NCBI GenBank assembly: GCA_002716165.1
Contig: PAZT01000003.1
Location: forward strand, 5,138 to 18,689
Direction of reading: 5' to 3'
Source of the DNA: Deltaproteobacteria bacterium
GTDB taxonomy: Bacteria; SAR324; NAC60-12
Length of the DNA: 13,552 bases
Shown: piece after piece, positions 1 through 6,450 of the stretch
Numbering within the stretch: position 1 is the first letter of the stretch
Layout of the letters: every line of letters begins with the position of its first letter
Position numbers and translations under genes: made by a program
The notes under the pieces: model-generated
Database searches by the model: none
What the model saw: the letters and a program-made list of their open reading frames with translations, nothing else
What the model was told of the DNA's origin: nothing

Positions 1-197
1 CATATTTAGAGGACTAACACAAAATAAACTAGATTTGTTACCAAGCTTGTTATAACCTTGCTCATGTTAAAAATTTTTTTAGTTGATTGGTTAATTTTAT
101 TTTCTAACTTCAAAAAAAATAAGAAAATATTTTTTTAGCTTAATCAATTTTATAAAACTAAATTAAATAATAAAAATTTTCAGACAACTTAATTTAA

Positions 198-764
198 GTG
201 TTAGAAACATCAGATATTAGGAAAGGACTTCGAATTGAAATGGACGGAGATCCTTACATAGTAATAGAATTTCAATTTGTAAAGCCTGGAAAAGGAACGG
301 CATTTACTAGGACCAAAGTCCGAAACTTAATAAATGGAGCTGTAATTGATAGAACGTTTAAGTCTGGTGAAAAACTTCAAGCTGCAGACACTGAAGAACG
401 CTCCATGCAATATATATATTGTGATGGAAATTATCATTTTTTGGACTCAAATAGTTTTGAACAGATAAGTTTAGAAAGTACTCTAGTAGGAGATAATACT
501 TATTATTTGACTGAAAACATGAATGTGGATATTAGTTTTTACAAGGGAAGACCAATTGGCTTGTCACTACCAAATTTTGTTATTTTAGAAGTTACAGAAA
601 CAGCTCCTGGAGAGAAAGGGAACACGGTCACAGGAGCCTTGAAACCTGCCCTTGTTACAACCGGTTATTCACTAAATGTCCCACTATTTATTAATGAAGG
701 TGATCATCTGAAAGTCGATACTAGAAATGGTGAATATGTGGAGAGAGTAAAAAGCCAAAGTTAA
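198..764 (+). CDS. efp: Elongation factor P (EF-P)
   Basis: EF-P binds the ribosome between the P and E sites and relieves stalling at consecutive prolines. The 188-residue product has the usual length and the three beta-barrel layout of the family. An N-terminal KOW-like domain carries the KPGKG loop at residues 29-33. Lys32 aligns with Lys34 of E. coli EF-P, the residue that is beta-lysylated. The C-terminal OB domain includes the conserved stretch TGYSLNVPLFINEGD near residues 155-169. The start is GTG at 198: a TAA stop lies directly upstream in frame, and the resulting N-terminus (MLETSDIRKG) matches the family. No clear Shine-Dalgarno sequence is visible. The next gene on the same strand is the matching modification enzyme epmA, 237 bases downstream. 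Identification is very secure; the modification state is inferred from Lys32 and epmA. Confidence 0.97.
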   Translation: MLETSDIRKGLRIEMDGDPYIVIEFQFVKPGKGTAFTRTKVRNLINGAVIDRTFKSGEKLQAADTEERSMQYIYCDGNYHFLDSNSFEQISLESTLVGDNTYYLTENMNVDISFYKGRPIGLSLPNFVILEVTETAPGEKGNTVTGALKPALVTTGYSLNVPLFINEGDHLKVDTRNGEYVERVKSQS

Positions 765-1001
765 TTTGTCACAAAAAAAGGATCAATTATTTTAAATTAA
801 TATCATATTTTTAATTTAATATATTTTCCAAATCTCCCTTACAAAAAATAATTTTTTCGCCTGAATGGTCCAATAAAATTTAAACGAGGGCAAATCTTAT
901 TCAGCTATCAAACCTAGTCCTTTTATTTTTTCCCGTATTAAAAGCTGATTTTTCTATTCTATTAATAATATTAACTAAAATAATTGAACTAATTTTCAAC
1001 T

Positions 1002-2264
1002 ATGCTTCGCTGCTTGCAAAGTCTCTGTGAAAATCTGCCGTCTGGTAATTACCATGGAAGGATTATAAAACATTATGAAAAAACTAATCAAATAATAGTT
1101 TTGATAAAGGATCTGTTATTTCGGTTAATAATGGAAAAACCCATTAAAATTACTCCAGGATCACTAATTTCATTTGAAATTAATCTTGGGAAAAAAATTG
1201 AAAAAATAAAAATAACAAATTCTAAAGTAAATTTTGAAGCGAATGGAGATATTTTTCGTTGGACAAAATTAACAAATAAACCCTCCAGAATGGAATTTAT
1301 TAAGACCCGCCACCTCGTTGTTCGCGAAATAAGAAGATGGTTTGACCAGCAAGATTTCATTGAAACAGAAACTCCGTTGCTGGTTTCAGCACCAAGTCCA
1401 GAAGCACAATTGTTCCCAGTAAAAACACATAAAGGATTTTTAATAACTTCACCTGAATATCAAATGAAGCGTCTTTTGGTTGGAGGTTTTGACAAAATAT
1501 TCCAAATTTCTCGTTGTTTTCGTGATAATGAAAAAAGCCCGCTTCACAATCCTGAATTCTCAATGCTTGAGTGGTACAGAACCTACCAACCACTAGAAAA
1601 GTTGATGAGTGATATTGAGCAATTTGTATTACATCTTTCAGATTCAGTTAAGTCCAATCTACTTTATAAAAAGATACCACCCCCACCATGGCCTCGTAAA
1701 TCCGTAAGTTCTTTATTTAAAAAACATATTGGAATAAAACTAGATGGTGATGAAACAGCTTATGAACTGCAAAAGAAAGCTGAGATTTCTGGATATGAGA
1801 ATCTATTTGATGACATGCCTGATTCTTCAAAACTTACAGATTCACTGGCATATGAACAAACTTTTTTTCGAATATGGAGTTATATCCAAAACAAATTTTC
1901 ACATTCTACACCTGTTTTTGTATTTGACTGGCCTCTTCCTCTTGCAAGCCTTGCAAGGAAAAACTTAACTAGTCAGAAATTTGCAGAACGTGTTGAGCTT
2001 TATGTAAACTCTATAGAATTAGCAAATGGTTTTGCGGAATTAACTGATCCTATTGAATATCACAGGCGTTTTGAACAAGACCTTCAAAATAGGAAATCAG
2101 AAGGTCGTGAAAATGTCCCTTTAGATAAAATGCTTCTGAAAAGTCTTGAACAAGGGCTTCCTGATTGTTCCGGCATGGCTTTGGGAGTTGACCGATTAAT
2201 AATGTGGCTATGTGGTACAGATAATATTCAGGATGTGATCTGCTTTACAAAAGAAGAAATTTAA
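1002..2264 (+). CDS. epmA: EF-P beta-lysyltransferase EpmA (PoxA/GenX), with N-terminal extension
   Basis: EpmA is a class II lysyl-tRNA synthetase paralogue that attaches (R)-beta-lysine to the EF-P lysine instead of to tRNA. Residues about 95-420 align along their length with E. coli EpmA (325 residues). Visible are the motif 1 region ending ETETP (121-125), TSPEYQMKRL (149-158), motif 2 FRDNE..HNPEFSMLEW (173-191), ELANGF (339-344) and motif 3 GMALGVDR (391-398). Ala393 corresponds to E. coli Ala298, the residue that separates EpmA from true lysyl-tRNA synthetases, which have Gly there. There is no full tRNA-anticodon domain. Residues 1-90 are extra relative to E. coli and look like a short beta-rich, OB-like module. 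The ATG at 1002 is the first start after an in-frame TAA; Met44 is an alternative but would cut into the extension. The aminomutase EpmB, which supplies beta-lysine, is not in the window. Confidence 0.93.
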   Translation: MLRCLQSLCENLPSGNYHGRIIKHYEKTNQIIVLIKDLLFRLIMEKPIKITPGSLISFEINLGKKIEKIKITNSKVNFEANGDIFRWTKLTNKPSRMEFIKTRHLVVREIRRWFDQQDFIETETPLLVSAPSPEAQLFPVKTHKGFLITSPEYQMKRLLVGGFDKIFQISRCFRDNEKSPLHNPEFSMLEWYRTYQPLEKLMSDIEQFVLHLSDSVKSNLLYKKIPPPPWPRKSVSSLFKKHIGIKLDGDETAYELQKKAEISGYENLFDDMPDSSKLTDSLAYEQTFFRIWSYIQNKFSHSTPVFVFDWPLPLASLARKNLTSQKFAERVELYVNSIELANGFAELTDPIEYHRRFEQDLQNRKSEGRENVPLDKMLLKSLEQGLPDCSGMALGVDRLIMWLCGTDNIQDVICFTKEEI

Positions 2265-2310
2265 TTATTTTTTTACATTGTCCATAAATGATATTTATTT
2301 CAAATAAAAT

Positions 2311-2622
2311 ATGGACCGAAAAGTAATTCATATTATCTTCCATTTTTTTGTACCATTTGCTGTTGCAAAAACTGTTTGGCAGGAAAAATGGACTATACCA
2401 TTTTTAATTATGGCATTAAAATTTTTAGTTGATTAGGACCGTTTATTTGCTGAACCATTTTTTGATCCCAATCGTTGTAGCATTCGCGCACATCCATTAC
2501 ACTCATTGCCTGCAATTTTTTCCTACCTCACGTGCCTCGTCTCTCGTTATCGAAGGATTGCAGCGATAGGTCTCCTGATTCATATGGCATTAGATGGTAT
2601 TGACTGTTTGTTCCTTTTCTGA
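2311..2622 (+). pseudogene. DUF6122-like small membrane protein, interrupted by one in-frame TAG
   Basis: Reading from ATG 2311 to TGA 2620-2622 gives 103 codons with a single internal stop, TAG at 2434-2436 (codon 42). The translation on both sides fits the short DUF6122 membrane-protein family as I remember it: a hydrophobic start (HIIFHFFVPFAVA), then VD-stop-DRLFAEP, FDPNRCSIRAHPLHSLPA, and near the end IGLLIHMALDGIDCL. The family has VDLDHLLA at the interruption, so TAG replaces an expected Leu codon, a one-base change from TTG. No frameshift is needed and the conserved residues after the stop are intact. The function of the family is unknown; two or three membrane segments are likely. 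The second half is richer in G+C than its surroundings, which may mean transfer. No good ribosome-binding site is visible, and the start codon lies in the 3' arm of an AT-rich hairpin (2281-2315). Recent loss, read-through or a sequencing error are all possible. Confidence 0.8.
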
Positions 2623-2679
2623 CTTTATCACCATTTTTCTGTTTAAAAATTAATTAAATTTTAAGTTTTAAAAAAAAGC

Positions 2680-2728
2680 TTGACAAACTGGTAGCACTCC
2701 CTTAAAGTGAGTGCTAACAAATTATAAT
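2680..2728 (+). promoter_or_regulatory. Sigma-70-type promoter overlapping CIRCE
   Basis: A perfect -35 hexamer TTGACA (2680-2685) follows an A-rich run (2670-2677) that resembles an UP element. With a 17-base spacer the -10 would be TAAAGT (2703-2708), a moderate match lying inside the CIRCE spacer. A perfect TATAAT at 2723-2728 is 37 bases from TTGACA, too far for that pair, so it would need its own, poor -35. Either way the operator overlaps or abuts the promoter, as expected for HrcA repression. Which -10 is used cannot be settled from sequence. Confidence 0.55.
2691..2717 (+). promoter_or_regulatory. CIRCE operator (HrcA heat-shock repressor site)
   Basis: The arms GTAGCACTC (2691-2699) and GAGTGCTAA (2709-2717) are separated by exactly 9 bases. 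The consensus is TTAGCACTC-N9-GAGTGCTAA, so 17 of 18 arm positions match and only the first base deviates. This inverted repeat binds HrcA, which is stabilised by GroEL and released on heat shock. In most bacteria it precedes groESL or the hrcA-grpE-dnaK operon. Here the next gene on this strand is an unrecognised 73-codon gene 140 bases downstream, and no chaperone gene lies in the window. Confidence 0.92.
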
Positions 2729-2856
2729 ATTTGTACTTAAATATCTGTGGTAGTTAGAGAAAACATAATATTTTAAACTGATTTTTCAAATTAATTCTTA
2801 AAAAACCTACTTGCAGATTATATTTTTAACAATTGTATTTAAGGTTAGGGTAAAAA

Positions 2857-3078
2857 ATGGCTAAGAAATCTAAATCAGAGAATGATGTTTCACAAGAAGA
2901 AATAAATGATGCTTTGGCACGCTTCATCAAAAAAGGTGGAGTAATCAAAAAAGTTGAATACAACGACAATGGGTTTTTACTAAATAATGATCTAGCTTTA
3001 GATGACAACTACACTGAAGCAGCAGACAGTGTTATGAGTCAACTACACGTAGATTTTGAACCAGAAAACCGTATCTGA
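2857..3078 (+). CDS. Small acidic protein of unknown function, probably HrcA/CIRCE-regulated
   Basis: I do not recognise this 73-residue protein. It begins with a basic patch (MAKKSKS), followed by a likely helix (about 12-24, EEINDALARFIKKGG), a short beta-like stretch (VIKKVEYN) and an acidic C-terminal half rich in Asp and Asn (LALDDNYTEAADSV). There is no signal peptide, membrane segment or cysteine, so a cytosolic protein is likely. AGGG at 2847-2850 sits 6 bases before the ATG and is a reasonable ribosome-binding site. It is the first intact gene after the CIRCE promoter, with a leader of about 130-140 bases, and it stands alone: the next gene is convergent. Heat-shock induction is therefore inferred. 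The coding call rests on the start context, the operator and normal-looking composition. Confidence 0.75.
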   Translation: MAKKSKSENDVSQEEINDALARFIKKGGVIKKVEYNDNGFLLNNDLALDDNYTEAADSVMSQLHVDFEPENRI

Positions 3079-3100
3079 TCCAAAGTACCTCTTCTAAAAA

Positions 3101-3154
3101 AAATTAAAGGGATGGATAAACAAGTATATCCGTCCCTAACCCCCTCCTTTAATT
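3101..3154 (-). terminator. Intrinsic terminator for the TerB-like gene (minus strand)
   Basis: Arms at 3109-3118 (GGGATGGATA) and 3127-3136 (TATCCGTCCC) form a 10-pair stem with one G-U pair and an 8-base loop. A second pairing of AATTAAA (3102-3108) with TTTAATT (3148-3154) can enclose it. On the minus strand the stem is followed by TTTAATTTTTTTT, a good U-tract, so it should stop transcripts of the gene at 3290-3700. On the plus strand only a C-rich run follows, so termination there is less certain. Confidence 0.6.
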
Positions 3155-3289
3155 GCTCACGTCAAAGCTCAGAAAATCTTCCTAGTATAATGTAAGCCTT
3201 ACTAAGAAATAAGTATAACTAGTAGTTTAAGAAGTAAAATAAAAGTATTAACTTATAAGTTGTAAGAAGATCTAAATTCTAGCTAAAAG

Positions 3290-3700
3290 TCAGGATGAAA
3301 TTTCTTTTAAAGATTTTAATATTTTTCCTACGTTTGCTCGTACATTTTCAACATCGAGATTATCATCATCAAAATATGGATGATCGTCTGTAACTCCAAC
3401 ACGTTTCATAATTTTTTTAATAATCGTCTTTTCTTCATCCTGAAGAACACCATCTGCTCCAGCAACTAAAGCCATCAGTTCTACTAGCGTATGCTTTGCA
3501 TCATCTGATTGAACGTGCTTTAACATTCCATCTAGAGAATGACTTGATTTCATCTTTTCATGTTCTTCATGAGTGACAGATGCAGCCTTAAAAATTGCCA
3601 TCAAAACTTTTTTTTCTGCTGCATGCATTTCTCTTTCATAGTGGCCCAAAAAACTTACTACTGATAAGATATTTATTAGTTCATCACGACTTATAGACAT
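3290..3700 (-). CDS. TerB-like domain protein
   Basis: This 136-residue, all-helical, soluble protein resembles the TerB (tellurite-resistance B-like) fold. The clearest match is residues 72-98: a hydrophobic helix, then GADG (81-84), then an acidic helix start (QDEEK, 87-91), matching the family pattern ADG.....E. An earlier, weaker half (HYEREMHAAEKKVLMAIF, residues 20-37) fits the first half of the duplicated TerB fold. TerB-like domains bind divalent metal and occur in stress and envelope proteins. A tellurite role is not implied, because no other ter genes are present. AAAGGA lies 5 bases before the ATG, a good ribosome-binding site. The gene diverges from the HNH gene and runs into the hairpin near 3101-3154. 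The exact function is unknown. Confidence 0.7.
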   Translation of the reverse strand: MSISRDELINILSVVSFLGHYEREMHAAEKKVLMAIFKAASVTHEEHEKMKSSHSLDGMLKHVQSDDAKHTLVELMALVAGADGVLQDEEKTIIKKIMKRVGVTDDHPYFDDDNLDVENVRANVGKILKSLKEISS

Positions 3701-3771
3701 TATATTCCTTTACTATGACTAAAATTATGTTTGAAATAATTTTTTTGTTGCAGAAACCCAAGATAAATTCG

Positions 3772-3780
3772 TGCTATCAT
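3772..3780 (+). promoter_or_regulatory. Possible extended -10 promoter of the HNH gene
   Basis: TGCTATCAT has the TGn extension followed by a five-of-six match to TATAAT. It would give a leader of about 55 bases for the HNH gene. No convincing -35 lies at the normal distance, which extended -10 promoters can tolerate. In AT-rich DNA such matches also arise by chance. Confidence 0.35.
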
Positions 3781-3840
3781 TATTCATAGATTATAAACTT
3801 TATTAAGGACAAATGATTAAATATTTTATGGAAGTAATTA

Positions 3841-4257
3841 ATGGTCAATGATCAGCGTTATCACCCGGAGTGGGAAACAGTATCTCGATATGTAAGAGAA
3901 CTGTTTGACTTTTTTTGTGCCAAATGCGGCAAAAACTGCAGAAATTCTAAAAAATCAGATTCCGTTTTGCAAGTACATCACATAGATGCAAATCCTGGGA
4001 ATAATGATCTGGAAAACCTGATACCACTCTGTGCGACTTGTCATTTGAAAATTGAAAAAGAAGCAAGATTACACGCACCATACGATGTTATACAGCTAGA
4101 ATTATTTGAAAATCAATCTTACATTAAACAAATGAAAATAATGCGTCAGAACGCATTTGATAAATATGTTTTAGGTCGAAAAAAGGAAAAGACTCCCATA
4201 GACAAAGAAACCTTCGAAAACGAAGAACTCGAATGGGAAATAAATGAATCTTCATAA
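3841..4257 (+). CDS. HNH endonuclease domain protein
   Basis: The 138-residue product has a complete HNH core. Zinc-type cysteine pairs are C26-x2-C29 and C64-x2-C67. Between and after them come VHHID (45-49), the NN..ENL segment (54-60) and the final CH (67-68). His46/His47, Asn59 and His68 are the expected metal and catalytic positions. Such small stand-alone HNH proteins cut DNA or belong to restriction, homing or repair systems, but no partner gene is nearby and no intron or intein is visible. The C-terminal 60 residues are charged and helical, with no recognised domain. GGAAG lies 6 bases before the ATG, and a TAA upstream in frame fixes the start. It is tail-to-tail with the basic-tail membrane protein, 44 bases away. 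Confidence 0.85.
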   Translation: MVNDQRYHPEWETVSRYVRELFDFFCAKCGKNCRNSKKSDSVLQVHHIDANPGNNDLENLIPLCATCHLKIEKEARLHAPYDVIQLELFENQSYIKQMKIMRQNAFDKYVLGRKKEKTPIDKETFENEELEWEINESS

Positions 4258-4301
4258 ACTTCAGCTTAAAATATTCCTGTAAGGATCCAATAGTGTCTTT
4301 T

Positions 4302-5408
4302 TTAACGTCTTCTTCTACCAAAACCCCCAAAACCAAAACCTCTCATACGTCTACTACCTCCAAAAAGGGACCTTTTCCTTGGTACAATTCGACTTCTTTT
4401 TGAAACACTAGGCCTGTTTTGCTGAAAACGACTGCTTCCTAATCCAGTCGCTACTGCATTTCGGTTTGCTGTACGAAATTTAGTACTTTTTATATTATTA
4501 AGTGATTTTTTTGAAGTTGCACGAAATTTATTAGAAGACACACTTCTTCCGCCTGCAGTCTTTGTAGCAGAATAAGATGGCTTTGCCTTTCTTAAAGCAG
4601 ACGTAGTTGCTCCACGACTATTTTGTACGTTACTTACTTGCATTGGACCACCATATCCATAACCATACCCAAAACCTCCACCCCAGATGAATGGTGGACG
4701 AAAAAGCATTGACATCATCATTGAAGACATCAGAAGATTTGTCATGCTGTATCCTGCACCATAATAAGGTGGATAAGGTGTACCTCCAGATTGGTAAACA
4801 TCTGGATTTGGACTAGATTGAATATTTAATTCACTACCTGAGCCCCTAACAACTGAAGCAGTCATTATTTCAATCGATTTATTCTCTGCAACAATTCTCC
4901 ATGCCTGATTATCTGAACGGGGAGGAAGGGTACTTACTTTACTGGGATCAGGAACTAATATTGAAAATGTAAGAAAATCTGAATCACCTGTTTCCGTTTG
5001 GGGTACTACCAGAACAGGATCGGCAATTCCATCTTCATTCAAGTCTATAGTGCTTATATCTCGAATTTTATTAGATATATTACTAACCAGAGTGGGTAGA
5101 AAACTTTCTTCAGAAACATTTGCCTTTGTAGTTTCCCTTAAGGCTTCAGATGTAATTGCTGGGATCAATTTTGGATCAAGATTGTCAGTTAGATCAAGTC
5201 CCAGCTTTTCAATTGCTTCAGGATTCAGTTGATCACTGATCCCAATTGGAATTTTTTGGGGAGAGTATCCTGATAACGAAGATTCTCGACTTTTGTTTTC
5301 TCCAAAAAATACCCAGTAAATACCTAAAATTAAAATTGCTGTAAGAATTACCTGTGTTGAAAATAATTTTTCGAGCCATTCAGGTGACTCATTGTTCTTT
5401 TCACTCAT
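4302..5408 (-). CDS. Membrane-anchored protein with EF-hand-like loop, Gly/Tyr/Met-rich centre and basic acid-free tail
   Basis: I do not recognise this 368-residue protein. Residues 18-35 form one hydrophobic segment (VILTAILILGIYWVFF), best read as an uncleaved N-terminal anchor. Residues 122-130 (DLNEDGIAD) match the calcium-binding loop seen in FG-GAP/dockerin-like repeats. A Met-rich stretch (MSSMMMSMLF) is followed by GGGFGYGYGYGG, roughly 227-254. There is no Asp or Glu after residue 203. The last 105 residues carry about 29 Lys/Arg, ending GFGGFGRRRR. Such a tail could bind nucleic acid, acidic lipid or polysaccharide; this is inference. The loop type suggests an exported domain, whereas flanking charges (acidic before, basic after the anchor) could favour a cytoplasmic C-terminus, so topology is open. 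It follows metA on the same strand after 112 bases, preceded by a weak AAAGAG ribosome site. Confidence 0.75.
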   Translation of the reverse strand: MSEKNNESPEWLEKLFSTQVILTAILILGIYWVFFGENKSRESSLSGYSPQKIPIGISDQLNPEAIEKLGLDLTDNLDPKLIPAITSEALRETTKANVSEESFLPTLVSNISNKIRDISTIDLNEDGIADPVLVVPQTETGDSDFLTFSILVPDPSKVSTLPPRSDNQAWRIVAENKSIEIMTASVVRGSGSELNIQSSPNPDVYQSGGTPYPPYYGAGYSMTNLLMSSMMMSMLFRPPFIWGGGFGYGYGYGGPMQVSNVQNSRGATTSALRKAKPSYSATKTAGGRSVSSNKFRATSKKSLNNIKSTKFRTANRNAVATGLGSSRFQQNRPSVSKRSRIVPRKRSLFGGSRRMRGFGFGGFGRRRR

Positions 5409-5520
5409 TGTGCTCTTTTAAAAAATGAAAATTAATTTACTTTATAAAGCTTTTATTCTAAAAGTATTTAAATGATTTCAGCAACATGTTTAATTACAAT
5501 TTTTTAATTTACTCTGATTT

Positions 5521-6450
5521 CTACTGAGAGGTTACCAAGAAATTTTGATCAACAGCCATGTCATATGTGCTAACACTGAGATAGCAATATCTTACCCATT
5601 GAGTAAAAAAAATGTTTCGATGGGATCGCCATCGATTGAGTGGATTATTAAAATTAAAATTTTCTGGTGCCATAACTGAAGGATTGTCCTTATCACGTTT
5701 TGCTTCATCTGCTAGTCTGGTCGCATTGTACTCAGGATGTCCGGTGTGAGCAATAAAGCGATCATCTAGAGTAGAAAAAATAGTATAGCCTGCTTGCGGC
5801 CCGTAGGCTAGCAATTTTAACCGCCCATCCTCCGCAGCCTTTTCCATGTCTTCATCGGCAATTCCTGCATGACGACTCTGCGGACAATAAAATATATCAT
5901 CTAACTCGCCTATAATAGGATGAGTTGGATCAAGATTTTTCAATTCGAAAACTCCAAATAGTTTTTGGTCATAGTTAATTTTATTAACCCCTTCAAGATA
6001 GGCCATCACAAAACCAGCCCAGCATAGGCCAAGTGTGCTGGGAATATTTTTGCGAGCGTCAGATAGAATATTTTTGATTTCATCCCAGTAATGGACATCT
6101 TCAAAATTAATAGTCTCCACGGGCGCCCCAGTTAATATTAATCCATCAAGCTTTTGTTTATGAGTTGCACTTTCATAAGTTTGATAAATATTGTCCACAT
6201 GGCTTTGCTCCCAAGTTTTATAATTATGAGATTCCAATCGAATCCATATTGGTTCCAATTGAAGAACAGAAAGTCCTAATGGATGAAGAATATTAAACTC
6301 ATATTTTTCTCCCAAGGGCATAATGTTCAGTATCCCAATTCTCAATGGACGAATATCCTGACGCTTGGCCTGTGACGGAGGAATCCACCGTATACCATTT
6401 TTTTCCAGTACGGGTACTGCGTGATAATCAGGGCTTATAATGAGTGTCAT
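5521..6450 (-). CDS. metA: Homoserine O-acyltransferase MetA, probably acetyl-CoA-specific
   Basis: MetA acylates the hydroxyl of L-homoserine, the first committed step of methionine synthesis. The 309-residue length is normal and the alignment to E. coli MetA runs end to end. The catalytic residues are visible: Cys143 (TLGLCWAG), His238 and Glu240 (TGHPEYN), with Arg193 in the PQSRHA segment. The residue matching E. coli Gly111 is Glu112 (TGAPVETINF). In this family Glu there has been linked to acetyl-CoA and Gly to succinyl-CoA, so I predict homoserine acetyltransferase activity. Residues about 45-80 differ from the E. coli type. The ATG at 6450 lacks a clear ribosome site. A SAM-I riboswitch on the same strand lies about 370 bases upstream, consistent with methionine feedback. 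The gene ends in TAG, with a backup TAA four codons later. Confidence 0.93.
   Translation of the reverse strand: MTLIISPDYHAVPVLEKNGIRWIPPSQAKRQDIRPLRIGILNIMPLGEKYEFNILHPLGLSVLQLEPIWIRLESHNYKTWEQSHVDNIYQTYESATHKQKLDGLILTGAPVETINFEDVHYWDEIKNILSDARKNIPSTLGLCWAGFVMAYLEGVNKINYDQKLFGVFELKNLDPTHPIIGELDDIFYCPQSRHAGIADEDMEKAAEDGRLKLLAYGPQAGYTIFSTLDDRFIAHTGHPEYNATRLADEAKRDKDNPSVMAPENFNFNNPLNRWRSHRNIFFTQWVRYCYLSVSTYDMAVDQNFLVTSQ

Noticed and set aside
2..55. Open frame at the left edge ending TAA at 53-55, possibly the 3' end of an upstream gene.
   Set aside because: Only 17 codons are visible and the peptide matches nothing I know; in AT-rich DNA this is not enough to call a partial gene.
765..1001. 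Gap between efp and epmA, with an AT-rich inverted repeat (TTAAATTA...TAATTTAA, near 793-820) and scattered short frames.
   Set aside because: The stem has no G-C pairs and no U-tract follows, and none of the short frames reads like a protein. I see no gene or RNA here.
2281..2315. Hairpin TCCATA...TATGGA after epmA as a terminator.
   Set aside because: The stem is AT-rich with bulges, no U-run follows on either strand, and its 3' arm contains the start of the DUF6122-like gene.
2434..2436. Genome-wide reassignment of TAG as a sense codon.
   Set aside because: metA ends at a TAG at the normal protein length, and all other genes end at TAA or TGA; one interrupted gene is better explained by mutation.
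3250..3261. Perfect 12-base palindrome AACTTATAAGTT.
   Set aside because: Short, AT-only apart from two bases, and expected by chance at this composition; no promoter or gene depends on it.
5450..5464. Hairpin CTTTTA-TTC-TAAAAG downstream of metA as a terminator.
   Set aside because: Only one G-C pair in the stem and no proper U-tract on the minus strand; too weak to call.
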